Shown here one piece after another: positions 7,088 to 13,819 of a DNA stretch of 39,870 nucleotides. The notes beneath the pieces were generated by a model. It did not search any database, was not told the origin of the DNA, and worked only from the letters and a program-made list of their open reading frames with translations. Source of the stretch: RGIG5579 sp045597125 (GTDB lineage Bacteria; Bacillota; Clostridia; Oscillospirales; SIG627); contig JAZODR010000056.1 in NCBI GenBank assembly GCA_045597125.1, positions 1-39,870 on the forward strand, read 5' to 3'. The position numbers and the translations under genes are program-made. The number at the start of each line of letters is the position of its first letter. The first letter of the stretch is position 1.

Positions 7088-8157
7088 GAAATTTCACCGC
7101 TTTCCAGTTGCTTCATACGTTCTGCAGTCGTCAAAGCTTCTACAAGTTCATCCAGTCTTCCGTTGAGAATACTGTCGATAGAATGCAAGGTCAAAGAGAT
7201 GCGATGGTCGCTAACTCGTCCTTGAGGATAGTTGTAGGTGCGGATACGTTCACTACGATCACCTGTTCCTATCTGACTTTTTCTGGCGCTGGAAATTTCA
7301 GCCGCTTGTTTCTCCATTTCCATTTTATGAATTTTTGACCGAAGCACTTTCATAGCCTTTTCGCGGTTTTTAAGCTGACTTCGCTCATCCTGACATTCAA
7401 CAACAATTCCGGTGGGTTTATGAAGAATACGAATTGCAGAATCGGTTTTGTTAACGTGTTGACCACCCGCCCCACTGGCGCGATGGGTATCAATTTCTAA
7501 ATCCTGTGGGTTAATAGAGACCTCTACATCTTCGGCTTCAGGCAAAACCGCAACGGTCACTGTAGAAGTCTGTATTCTTCCTTGAGATTCCGTTTCCGGC
7601 ACACGCTGAACGCGATGAACGCCGCTTTCATATTTTAATTTCGAATATGCGCCACTGCCCTCAATCATAAAGGAGATTTCCTTGAATCCGCCAAGCTCGG
7701 TTTCATTACAATCAATTAATTCACATTTCCATCCGTTGTTCTGAGCATACATAGAATACATTCTGTACAATACACCGGAAAAAAGAGCTGCCTCTTCCCC
7801 ACCCGCTCCCGCACGAATCTCAACAATAACATTCTTATCGTCATTAGGATCTTTGGGCAAAAGCAAGATTTTAATTTCATCCATCAAACGTGATTCTTCC
7901 TCTTTTGCATCATTTAATTCATCTTGTGCAAGAAGAACCAGCTCATCATCGGGTTTTGTGGACAGGATTTCATTTGCCTCTTTTTGCCGATCAAATGCAA
8001 TGAGCAAAGCTCGATATGCTTCAATCAAAGGAGTTAAATTCTTATAATCCCTCATAAGCTTGGTATATTTTACAGGGTTTGATACAATCTCAGGGTCACC
8101 AAGCATGTTTTCAATTTCCTGATACCGCAGTTCGGCATTTCTAAGCTTTTCAATCAT
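7084..8157 (-). CDS. prfA: Peptide chain release factor 1
   Basis: RF1 reads UAA and UAG and triggers peptidyl-tRNA hydrolysis on the ribosome. The 357-residue protein has the N-terminal helical domain, EIRAGAGGEEAALF (about 113-126), and the codon-recognition region RVPETESQGRIQTS, where PET stands at the PxT anticodon-tripeptide position (187-189). The GGQ loop SGAGGQHVNKTDSA has GGQ at 231-233, followed by the basic C-terminal region ERSQLKNREKAM. The ATG at 8157 lies inside the end of the DUF951 gene (8-nt overlap). Confidence 0.97.
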   Translation of the reverse strand: MIEKLRNAELRYQEIENMLGDPEIVSNPVKYTKLMRDYKNLTPLIEAYRALLIAFDRQKEANEILSTKPDDELVLLAQDELNDAKEEESRLMDEIKILLLPKDPNDDKNVIVEIRAGAGGEEAALFSGVLYRMYSMYAQNNGWKCELIDCNETELGGFKEISFMIEGSGAYSKLKYESGVHRVQRVPETESQGRIQTSTVTVAVLPEAEDVEVSINPQDLEIDTHRASGAGGQHVNKTDSAIRILHKPTGIVVECQDERSQLKNREKAMKVLRSKIHKMEMEKQAAEISSARKSQIGTGDRSERIRTYNYPQGRVSDHRISLTLHSIDSILNGRLDELVEALTTAERMKQLESGEIS

Positions 8158-8344
8158 GATTTTCCGAAATTACTTTCTTAATGTTTTTTTCCAATTTTAC
8201 GCGACGCAAAATCATTTCCCTACCGCAAGTTTCGCAACGCACTTTCACGTCACTTCCTGCAAATAATACGCGAAATCGAATTCCCCCGCAAGGATGCGGT
8301 TTCTTCATTTCCAAAATATCGTTTGTAAGAAATGTATAAATCAT
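8150..8344 (-). CDS. DUF951 family protein
   Basis: 64 residues matching the small Firmicutes DUF951 family: NDILEMKKPHPCGG, then a strand-rich part, then VRCETCGREMILRR and a basic C-terminus. Two conserved cysteines (CETC) plus the PHPCGG cysteine suggest a small metal-binding or nucleic-acid-binding fold. The function is not established. The ATG at 8344 gives the usual family length and keeps the N-terminal strand, but has no recognisable SD and lies only 6 nt after the T run of a terminator. It overlaps prfA by 8 nt and is the first gene of the prfA operon as I define it. Confidence 0.88.
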   Translation of the reverse strand: MIYTFLTNDILEMKKPHPCGGIRFRVLFAGSDVKVRCETCGREMILRRVKLEKNIKKVISENHD

Positions 8345-8350
8345 AGTATC

Positions 8351-8389
8351 AAAAAACGTGCAAAAGAACTCAATGAGTAATTTTGCACG
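8351..8389 (-). terminator. Intrinsic terminator between the ireB unit and the DUF951-prfA operon
   Basis: On the minus strand CGTGCAAAA pairs with TTTTGCACG (8381-8389 with 8357-8365), with a nested ACTC/GAGT hairpin in the loop. TTTTTT follows (8351-8356). It separates the 91-residue gene from DUF951, but leaves only 6 nt between the T run and the DUF951 start. Confidence 0.85.
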
Positions 8390-8398
8390 AAATCCAAA

Positions 8399-8674
8399 TT
8401 ATTTTCTCAGTTCTTTATCAAGCCATACTTTACCAAGGTCTAAGGCTTCATAAAGTCCATATTTTTCAGACTGCTTTAAAATTTCACCGGTCTTGGTATC
8501 CTGTACCTGAACAAAAATCATATCTGGGATTTCTTTTCCGTGAAAATCCTTAGTCGTAAGTACGGTGAGAACCAAAACAGCCTTTTTGGCAGGATTTCCG
8601 TAGCAAATAATATTGCCGTTCTTTACCAATGGTTTGCCGCAATACGCGGTGTATTCCGTAATTTCTTTTGCCAT
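8399..8674 (-). CDS. Small conserved-looking protein of unknown function
   Basis: I do not recognise a family. The protein has 91 residues: a polar N-terminus (MAKEITEYTAYCGKPLVKNG), strands KKAVLVLTVLTT and PDMIFVQVQDTKTGEILKQ, and an amphipathic C-terminal helix ending in DKELRK. There is no signal peptide or membrane segment. The pattern suggests a small beta-rich cytosolic domain. An AAAGG SD precedes the ATG. It lies 15 nt after ireB and is followed by a strong terminator, so it is probably co-transcribed with ireB. A role in the IreB/Ser-Thr kinase circuit is only suggested by position. Confidence 0.75.
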   Translation of the reverse strand: MAKEITEYTAYCGKPLVKNGNIICYGNPAKKAVLVLTVLTTKDFHGKEIPDMIFVQVQDTKTGEILKQSEKYGLYEALDLGKVWLDKELRK

Positions 8675-8689
8675 TTGTTAATAACCTTT

Positions 8690-8947
8690 CTAAATATTCA
8701 GATAACTTTTCAGAAGATGACGCAAAAGCTCATCACGCTCAATCTTCGCAATTAAAGTGCGCGCGTTGTTATAGTTGGTAATATACGTGGGATCCTCGGT
8801 GAGAATGTATCCAACCAACTGATTTAAAGGATTGTAACCTTTTTCGATCAAAGCTTCATAAACGGAAGCAAGAGTTTTACGAACAAGATCCTCTTCTTCC
8901 TTTGATACCTTGTAAGTGATTGTTTTTTCCTTATCGAAGCCGATCAT
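8690..8947 (-). CDS. ireB: IreB-family regulatory phosphoprotein (DUF965)
   Basis: IreB is a small substrate of the PASTA Ser/Thr kinase IreK in enterococci and influences cephalosporin resistance. The 85-residue protein shows the family pattern: Thr-rich N-terminus (EKTITYKVS), LASVYEALIEKGYNPLNQLV, GYILTEDPTYITNYNNARTL and ERDELLRHLLKSYL. The ATG at 8947 follows a near-perfect AAGGAGG; an upstream ATG at 8971 would cover that site, so I rejected it. The gene usually sits beside alaS and ruvX in Firmicutes; here it lies directly downstream of rnpB. A TTGTGC/GCACAA inverted repeat at 8960-8973 lies just ahead of the SD. Confidence 0.93.
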   Translation of the reverse strand: MIGFDKEKTITYKVSKEEEDLVRKTLASVYEALIEKGYNPLNQLVGYILTEDPTYITNYNNARTLIAKIERDELLRHLLKSYLNI

Positions 8948-8987
8948 GGAACCTCCTTGTTGTGCTTGCACAATAAAACTTTGTTAT

Positions 8988-9348
8988 GACTAGGTTTGTA
9001 AGCCGGGTTCTGTAATGCAAATGCACCGGCGATCATCTATCTGGGACAGAGATTACTCCCTGCCTCTAGCCACCTATAAAACTGCCAGGCGGGCATTGAT
9101 CGACAAGTCGATCTGTTTTGTATGCGGTGTTGCTTCGGATAGGGTTTACAGGACTCCTATGTTACCATAAGAGTCGGTGAGCTCTTACCTCGCCTTTTCA
9201 TCCTTACCGGTTCACCGGCGGTATCTTTCTGTTGCACTTTCCCTAAAGTCACCTTCGGCGGACGTTATCCGTTATCCTTGCCATGCGAAGCCCGGACTTT
9301 CCTCACTTTGATCCTTTCGAATTCAAAGCGCGATCGCCCCACCTAGTC
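8988..9348 (-). ncRNA. rnpB: RNase P RNA
   Basis: The catalytic RNA of RNase P, about 361 nt. Ends are set by the pairing GACTAGGT (9348-9341) with ACCTAGTC (8995-8988). Conserved blocks on the minus strand include GAGGAAAGTCCGGGCT near the 5' part, AGGGAAAGTGCAACAGAAAG, GGTAAGAGCTCACC and the 3' ACAGAACCCGGCTTAC. It processes tRNA 5' ends such as that of the tRNA-Arg in this window. It has its own consensus promoter and is followed by ireB without a clear terminator, so ireB may be read from the rnpB transcript. Confidence 0.97.
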
Positions 9349-9358
9349 ATATGCATTT

Positions 9359-9387
9359 ATTATAACCTATAAATATATTTTTGTCAA
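9359..9387 (-). promoter_or_regulatory. rnpB promoter
   Basis: On the minus strand TTGACA (9387-9382) and TATAAT (9364-9359) are both perfect and have a 17-bp spacer. The -10 box ends 10 nt before the 5' end of rnpB. Confidence 0.9.
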
Positions 9388-9392
9388 ACATA

Positions 9393-9421
9393 TTGAATAA
9401 TTATTTTTAATTAGTTATAAT
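9393..9421 (+). promoter_or_regulatory. murD operon promoter
   Basis: TTGAAT (9393-9398) and TATAAT (9416-9421) have a 17-bp spacer. The site is divergent from the rnpB promoter with only 5 bp between their -35 boxes. Confidence 0.85.
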
Positions 9422-9452
9422 ACTCATAAGATTTTACAAGGAGATTTTAAGT

Positions 9453-10847
9453 ATGAACAAAGGCTATTCCGCTTTATGCAATTTTATTCATGGAAAAACC
9501 GTGTCTCTCATCGGTGCTGGTGTATCCAATTTGCCGCTGATTTCCTATCTGTATGAATGCGGTGCCAAAGAAGTTATAGTTCGCGATTTGAAAAAAAAGC
9601 CGGAAGATCCCGAGATTCTTTCCGTGATTCGCGATGGCGGCAAAGCAATTCTTGGCGAAAATTATTTATCCAATATAAGCGAAGATATCATTATTCGCTC
9701 GCCCGGCATTAGACCGGATCTGCCGCCATTTCTGAAAGCGGTTAAAAACGGATCTTATTTAACCTGTGAAACTGAACTTTTTTTGCGATTTTCACCTTGT
9801 AAAACCATAGCCATTACCGGTAGCGACGGAAAAACCACAACCACCACTTTAACTGCGAAAATTTTACAACAAAGCGGATTCGATGTATTTCTCGGCGGTA
9901 ACATTGGAAAATCCATGCTCCCGCAGCTGAAAGAGATTGGTAAAAATAATTGCATCAGTGTTATGGAGCTTTCCAGCTTTCAATTGATGAATTGTAGATA
10001 TTCTCCGGATATTTCAGTTATTACAAATCTTTCCGAAAACCATTTGGATTGGCATTATAATATGGATGAATATTTGGATGCAAAAAAGAACATCCTAAAA
10101 TATCAAGAAGAAAATTCCAGAAGTGTTTTGAATCTTGATAACAATTATACAGCCTCTTGCAAAACAAACGGAAATTGTTGTTATTTTTCCTATTATCCGG
10201 AAAATTTACAAAATGTAAAAGAATGCGTTTTTTGTGACGGAGAACAAATTTTTTATCGAAAAAACAGCATTGATGAGCATATTCTTTCCGTCTCGGATAT
10301 TCTTTTGCCCGGAAAACATAACGTTGAAAATTATATGGCGGCCATTGCGGCAGTGAAAGAGCTTGTAAATCAAAAAGATATTCTACATGTAGCAAAAACT
10401 TTTGGCGGTGTTGAACATCGAATTGAGCTTTGTCGAATACTTGACGGCGTCAAATACTATAACAGTTCTATTGATTCTTCCCCTTCTCGCTCCACAGCTT
10501 GTTTAAGAGCCTTTGATCAGAAAATAATTATGATTGCAGGCGGCTATGATAAAAATCTGGATTATACTTTTTTGGGAGATGAGATTTGTAAACACGTAAA
10601 AGTTCTGATTCTTTGCGGAGCAACGTCCCAAAAAATCAAAGCAGCGGTGCTTTCATCTAAACTTTATTCAGAAAATGAACTTAAGATCATAGATGCTCCC
10701 AATTTCGATGTCACTGCTAAAATTGCAAAGGAAAACGCGATTTTTGGGGATGCCGTCGTGCTTTCTCCTGCAAGCGCAAGTTTTGATCTGTTTAAAAATT
10801 TCGAGGTGCGAGGCAAACGATTTAAAGCATTAGTATCGGAGTTATAA
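9453..10847 (+). CDS. murD: UDP-N-acetylmuramoyl-L-alanine:D-glutamate ligase
   Basis: MurD adds D-glutamate to UDP-MurNAc-L-Ala in the cytosol during peptidoglycan synthesis. The 464 residues show an N-terminal Rossmann-like domain (VSLIGAGVSNLPL), the P-loop ITGSDGKTTTT (about 121-131), GGNIGKSM, the Mur-ligase block VMELSSFQLM, ITNLSENHLDWH with the metal/ATP histidine, LDAKKNIL with the carbamylated-lysine position, and the C-terminal domain with EHRIEL, SIDSSPSRSTACLRAF and GGYDKNLDY. Part of the family pattern NDSKATN is SIDSSPS here. AAGGAG lies 9 nt before the ATG. The gene is away from a division/cell-wall cluster and heads an operon with three M42 genes. Confidence 0.95.
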   Translation: MNKGYSALCNFIHGKTVSLIGAGVSNLPLISYLYECGAKEVIVRDLKKKPEDPEILSVIRDGGKAILGENYLSNISEDIIIRSPGIRPDLPPFLKAVKNGSYLTCETELFLRFSPCKTIAITGSDGKTTTTTLTAKILQQSGFDVFLGGNIGKSMLPQLKEIGKNNCISVMELSSFQLMNCRYSPDISVITNLSENHLDWHYNMDEYLDAKKNILKYQEENSRSVLNLDNNYTASCKTNGNCCYFSYYPENLQNVKECVFCDGEQIFYRKNSIDEHILSVSDILLPGKHNVENYMAAIAAVKELVNQKDILHVAKTFGGVEHRIELCRILDGVKYYNSSIDSSPSRSTACLRAFDQKIIMIAGGYDKNLDYTFLGDEICKHVKVLILCGATSQKIKAAVLSSKLYSENELKIIDAPNFDVTAKIAKENAIFGDAVVLSPASASFDLFKNFEVRGKRFKALVSEL

Positions 10848-11890
10848 TGAGTAAAATATTTCAAATTTTGGATGAACTTTCAAAAATCAACCTTATCAGT
10901 GGGATGGAATGCACTTCCAGCACGAAGCAAGTGCCGGAATTATTCAAAAAATTTGGAGCGTTTTCAGATGAATTTGGAAATTTATGGATACAAAAGAAAT
11001 CTGAAAAAAACAATGCAAAAAACATTTTGATTGAAGCACATCTTGACACCATTGGTTTGTGTGTCAAAGAAATCAAAAGTGAAGGCTTTTTATCCGTTTC
11101 TTCTTGCGGCGGTGTTGACGCCGGTATTCTTCCCGGTACAGAGTTCAACGTATATTCTGACAAAACATATAAAGCGGTTGCTACTTCCATACCACCGCAT
11201 TTGCTGAAGAACAAATCAAAAGAGAAACTCACCCTCGCTGATATTTATTTAGATTGTGGTTTTGCTTCAAAAAAAGAAGCAGAAAAACACATTAAAATTG
11301 GTTCTCCGATTTCTTTTTCTGCCCCCTGTATTAAACTACTCGGAGATAAGATATGCGCCCCCTTTTTAGATAACAAAGCCGCAGTGATAACACTGCTTTT
11401 GGCTTCGTCAAAGGTCAAATCACCCCATAACCTGTATTTCTTTTTCAGTCTCGGAGAGGAAACAACTTCACGCGGTGTTAAAACCGCGAAACTCCCTGCT
11501 AAATTTGATGTTGCACTTGTAACCGATGCAGGCTTTGCTTTTTCAAAAGGGCTGGACAAAAACAAATGTATTTTTATGGATGCAGGACCATCTGTATCCA
11601 TCGCTGATACTCTTTCGCGAGACGTAGCATCTTGGATTATGGATATCGCGGAAAAAGAAGCTTTGCAACATCAGATTATTGTTGAACCCGGCGGAACAGG
11701 AACGAGTGCCACCGCAATACAAATGCGAGCAGAAGGTATTCCTTGCGGTCTTATTTCTATTCCGATAAAATATATGCATACTCAATCTGAGATGGTTTCC
11801 GAGAGGGATATTGAGTTAACCTGTGAGCTTCTGTGCGAACTACTCAAGCAAAATATTATTCCCTTCGAGGAGGTGAACGTCGTTGGATAA
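10847..11890 (+). CDS. M42-family metallo-aminopeptidase, copy 1
   Basis: M42 peptidases are dinuclear-metal aminopeptidases or deblocking enzymes, usually tetrahedral dodecamers, that degrade oligopeptides. The expected ligands are visible: H65 and D67 in IEAHLDTIG, bridging D175 in APFLDNKAAV, the Glu pair E204/E205 in SLGEETTSRG, D227 in VTDAGF and H311 in KYMHTQSEM. The region from about 70 to 160 is the PDZ-like dimerisation domain. The HLDTIG version of the usual HMDEIG and the missing Gln before the Glu pair make it a diverged but probably active member. The start shares one base with the murD stop, and CGGAG serves as SD. Confidence 0.9.
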   Translation: MSKIFQILDELSKINLISGMECTSSTKQVPELFKKFGAFSDEFGNLWIQKKSEKNNAKNILIEAHLDTIGLCVKEIKSEGFLSVSSCGGVDAGILPGTEFNVYSDKTYKAVATSIPPHLLKNKSKEKLTLADIYLDCGFASKKEAEKHIKIGSPISFSAPCIKLLGDKICAPFLDNKAAVITLLLASSKVKSPHNLYFFFSLGEETTSRGVKTAKLPAKFDVALVTDAGFAFSKGLDKNKCIFMDAGPSVSIADTLSRDVASWIMDIAEKEALQHQIIVEPGGTGTSATAIQMRAEGIPCGLISIPIKYMHTQSEMVSERDIELTCELLCELLKQNIIPFEEVNVVG

Positions 11891-12920
11891 TGTACGTTTT
11901 TCCTTTCTTAAACGTTTAACTGAATGTTTTGGACCGTCCGGTGCGGAGTATCAGGTTCGAGAGTTAATCATAGACCAAATAAAACCATATGTTTCTACCT
12001 TAAAAATTGACGCTTTGGGAAATTTAATCGCAACAAAAGGTGACGGCGGAAAGATTGTTATCTCTGCGCATATGGATGAGGTAGCTTTCACCGTCTTGGG
12101 GTTTGAGTCGGACGGCACATTGCTTTTTACGCAGGTTGGAGGGATTTCTCCCGGCAATCTCCCGGCCAAAAGAGTGTATTTTCCCGAGCGTGATATCTAT
12201 GGGGTTATCGGCGCAAAGCCTATACATTTGAACAAGAATCAAAGGGAATCTGTTACCTATGCAGATTTGTATATAGATATCGGTGCAGACAGCGAAAAAG
12301 ATGCAAAAAATCGAATCAAAAAAGGCGATCTTGCCATTTTCGACACCAAAACAGCCTCGCTTTCATCCAAAAATCCTTCAATTTCAGGAAAAGCGATTGA
12401 TGACCGATTGGGTTGTTTTCTATTGTGCGATTTAATTTGTGATCCATATGTCACAAACTGCACGTTTCTTTTCTCTGTACAGGAGGAAGTAGGACTGATT
12501 GGCGCTTCTTGCTATGCTCAAAACAAGACCTTTGATTATGGTATTGCACTGGATGTTACAACTCCGAATGATCTTCCTAACATCGAGGGTCCAAGTAAAA
12601 TTTGTGAACTAGGAAAAGGACCCGTAATCTCTTTTGCTGACGGACGCTGTATTTATGATGCTCGTTTGATTACTGCTGTTTTTGATCTTTTGGAACGTCA
12701 TTCTATTCCTTGTCAAACCAAGGGAATGCGCACCGGAGGGAATGAAGCTTATTCATTTCAAAATGAAGGAAAAGGAGCCTGGGCTATCTCCGTTTCCACT
12801 CCCTGCCGTTATATACACAGTCCGGTTGGCGTCGTGTGGGAAAAAGATATTGAATACACACAAAAAGCAATTCGTCTGATTATCAAACAAATACAAAACG
12901 GAGGGTTGCAAAGAAAATGA
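11883..12920 (+). CDS. M42-family metallo-aminopeptidase, copy 2
   Basis: 345 residues with the most canonical M42 active site of the three: H63 and D65 in ISAHMDEVAF, D173 in GKAIDDRLG, E201/E202 in FSVQEEVGLIGAS, D224 in IALDVTTP and H312 in CRYIHSPVG. It starts at TTG 11883, which is set by a strong GAGGAGGTG seven bases upstream; no ATG is near. The gene overlaps the end of copy 1 by 8 nt and the start of copy 3 by 4 nt, so the three proteins are probably made together and may mix in one particle. Cytosolic peptide degradation is the likely role. Confidence 0.93.
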   Translation: MDNVRFSFLKRLTECFGPSGAEYQVRELIIDQIKPYVSTLKIDALGNLIATKGDGGKIVISAHMDEVAFTVLGFESDGTLLFTQVGGISPGNLPAKRVYFPERDIYGVIGAKPIHLNKNQRESVTYADLYIDIGADSEKDAKNRIKKGDLAIFDTKTASLSSKNPSISGKAIDDRLGCFLLCDLICDPYVTNCTFLFSVQEEVGLIGASCYAQNKTFDYGIALDVTTPNDLPNIEGPSKICELGKGPVISFADGRCIYDARLITAVFDLLERHSIPCQTKGMRTGGNEAYSFQNEGKGAWAISVSTPCRYIHSPVGVVWEKDIEYTQKAIRLIIKQIQNGGLQRK

Positions 12921-13789
12921 ATGAACTGGTCAAAAAAATATCGAAAATTCCTTGTGTAAACGGTTCTGAATTTGTACTTTCCGATTATTTACTGGAATAT
13001 TTTAGAGAGAAGGGCTTTTTCACCACGATTTATCCCGGTGGTCATATTCTGATAAGACAGCAAAATTCAACACCCCATACGATTGTGTTTACACCAATGG
13101 ATTCCCCCGGCTTTATTTGTCTTTACAAACAAGCAGATATTGCTTATCTCTCTCCAACGTCAAAAAAGGTCAACGATTTAAAGGATATCGAAGCAGTTTT
13201 CGACTATAACGGAAATAAATTCTCTTCTGAAGAATCCAACTACGATAAAATCAAAAGCAAAGAAATCAACATTGGAAATGCTCTCGCTATTTCATCATCG
13301 CTAAAAATATCGAAAACATGTATTAACGGAAGATTTTCAGGAAGGTTTGCTTGTATTTGCATTCTAATGAAACTCGCCGAAGCATTAAAAAATCCAAATG
13401 TTGGAATTTGTTTTACTGCAGGCTTTTACTCAAATACAAAGGCGGAAAGCAATATTATAAATCGGCTGCATGCAAAAAATGCAATCCTTCTGGGTTTTGG
13501 CGTTTGCAATCTTTCCAACAAACATCCGATTCTTGCTATAAAAGACGGAAAACATTTTTCATCACCGAGACTTTCCGAATTATTCAAACTTTGCTGTCGT
13601 AATAATCATATTCCCTTCCAAAGTGTTGTATTTGATAAAGCGATTACCGCCGCCGAAAGACTTTTTTCTCCATCGGAGATTCTTTCCTTAGCACTTCCCT
13701 GTCAATTTGAGCTTACAATTAATGAAAAAGTTTATGCAGCGGAGGAAATGCTTTCTGCGCTTACAGTCTTTCTAAACTCTGATATATAA
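12917..13789 (+). CDS. Degenerate M42-family protein, probable pseudoenzyme subunit
   Basis: 290 residues that align along their length with the two preceding M42 proteins but lack the active site. At the first metal motif it reads FTPMDSPGF (His replaced by P60, D62 kept). The bridging Asp motif IDDRLG is FSGRF. The Glu pair QEEVG is AGFYS. The Asp of ALDV is replaced in LLGF. The last His motif PCRYIHSP is PCQFELTI. The frame is intact, the start is coupled to copy 2 by ATGA, and GGAGGG lies about 11 nt upstream. A non-catalytic subunit of a mixed M42 complex is the simplest reading. The PDZ-like part is shorter than in the active copies. Confidence 0.85.
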   Translation: MNELVKKISKIPCVNGSEFVLSDYLLEYFREKGFFTTIYPGGHILIRQQNSTPHTIVFTPMDSPGFICLYKQADIAYLSPTSKKVNDLKDIEAVFDYNGNKFSSEESNYDKIKSKEINIGNALAISSSLKISKTCINGRFSGRFACICILMKLAEALKNPNVGICFTAGFYSNTKAESNIINRLHAKNAILLGFGVCNLSNKHPILAIKDGKHFSSPRLSELFKLCCRNNHIPFQSVVFDKAITAAERLFSPSEILSLALPCQFELTINEKVYAAEEMLSALTVFLNSDI

Positions 13790-13819
13790 AAAATGGGCAT
13801 CATTAGATGCCCATTTTTT
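13788..13819. terminator. Bidirectional terminator between M42 operon and glucan synthase
   Basis: ATGGGCATC and GATGCCCAT pair around a 4-nt loop, flanked by A6 on one side and T6 on the other. It lies between two converging stop codons. Confidence 0.92.

Noticed and set aside
8960..8973. TTGTGC-TT-GCACAA palindrome as a terminator for rnpB
   Set aside because: Only a 6-bp stem with a 2-nt loop and no T run on the minus side; may be a minor hairpin or operator but not a supported terminator.
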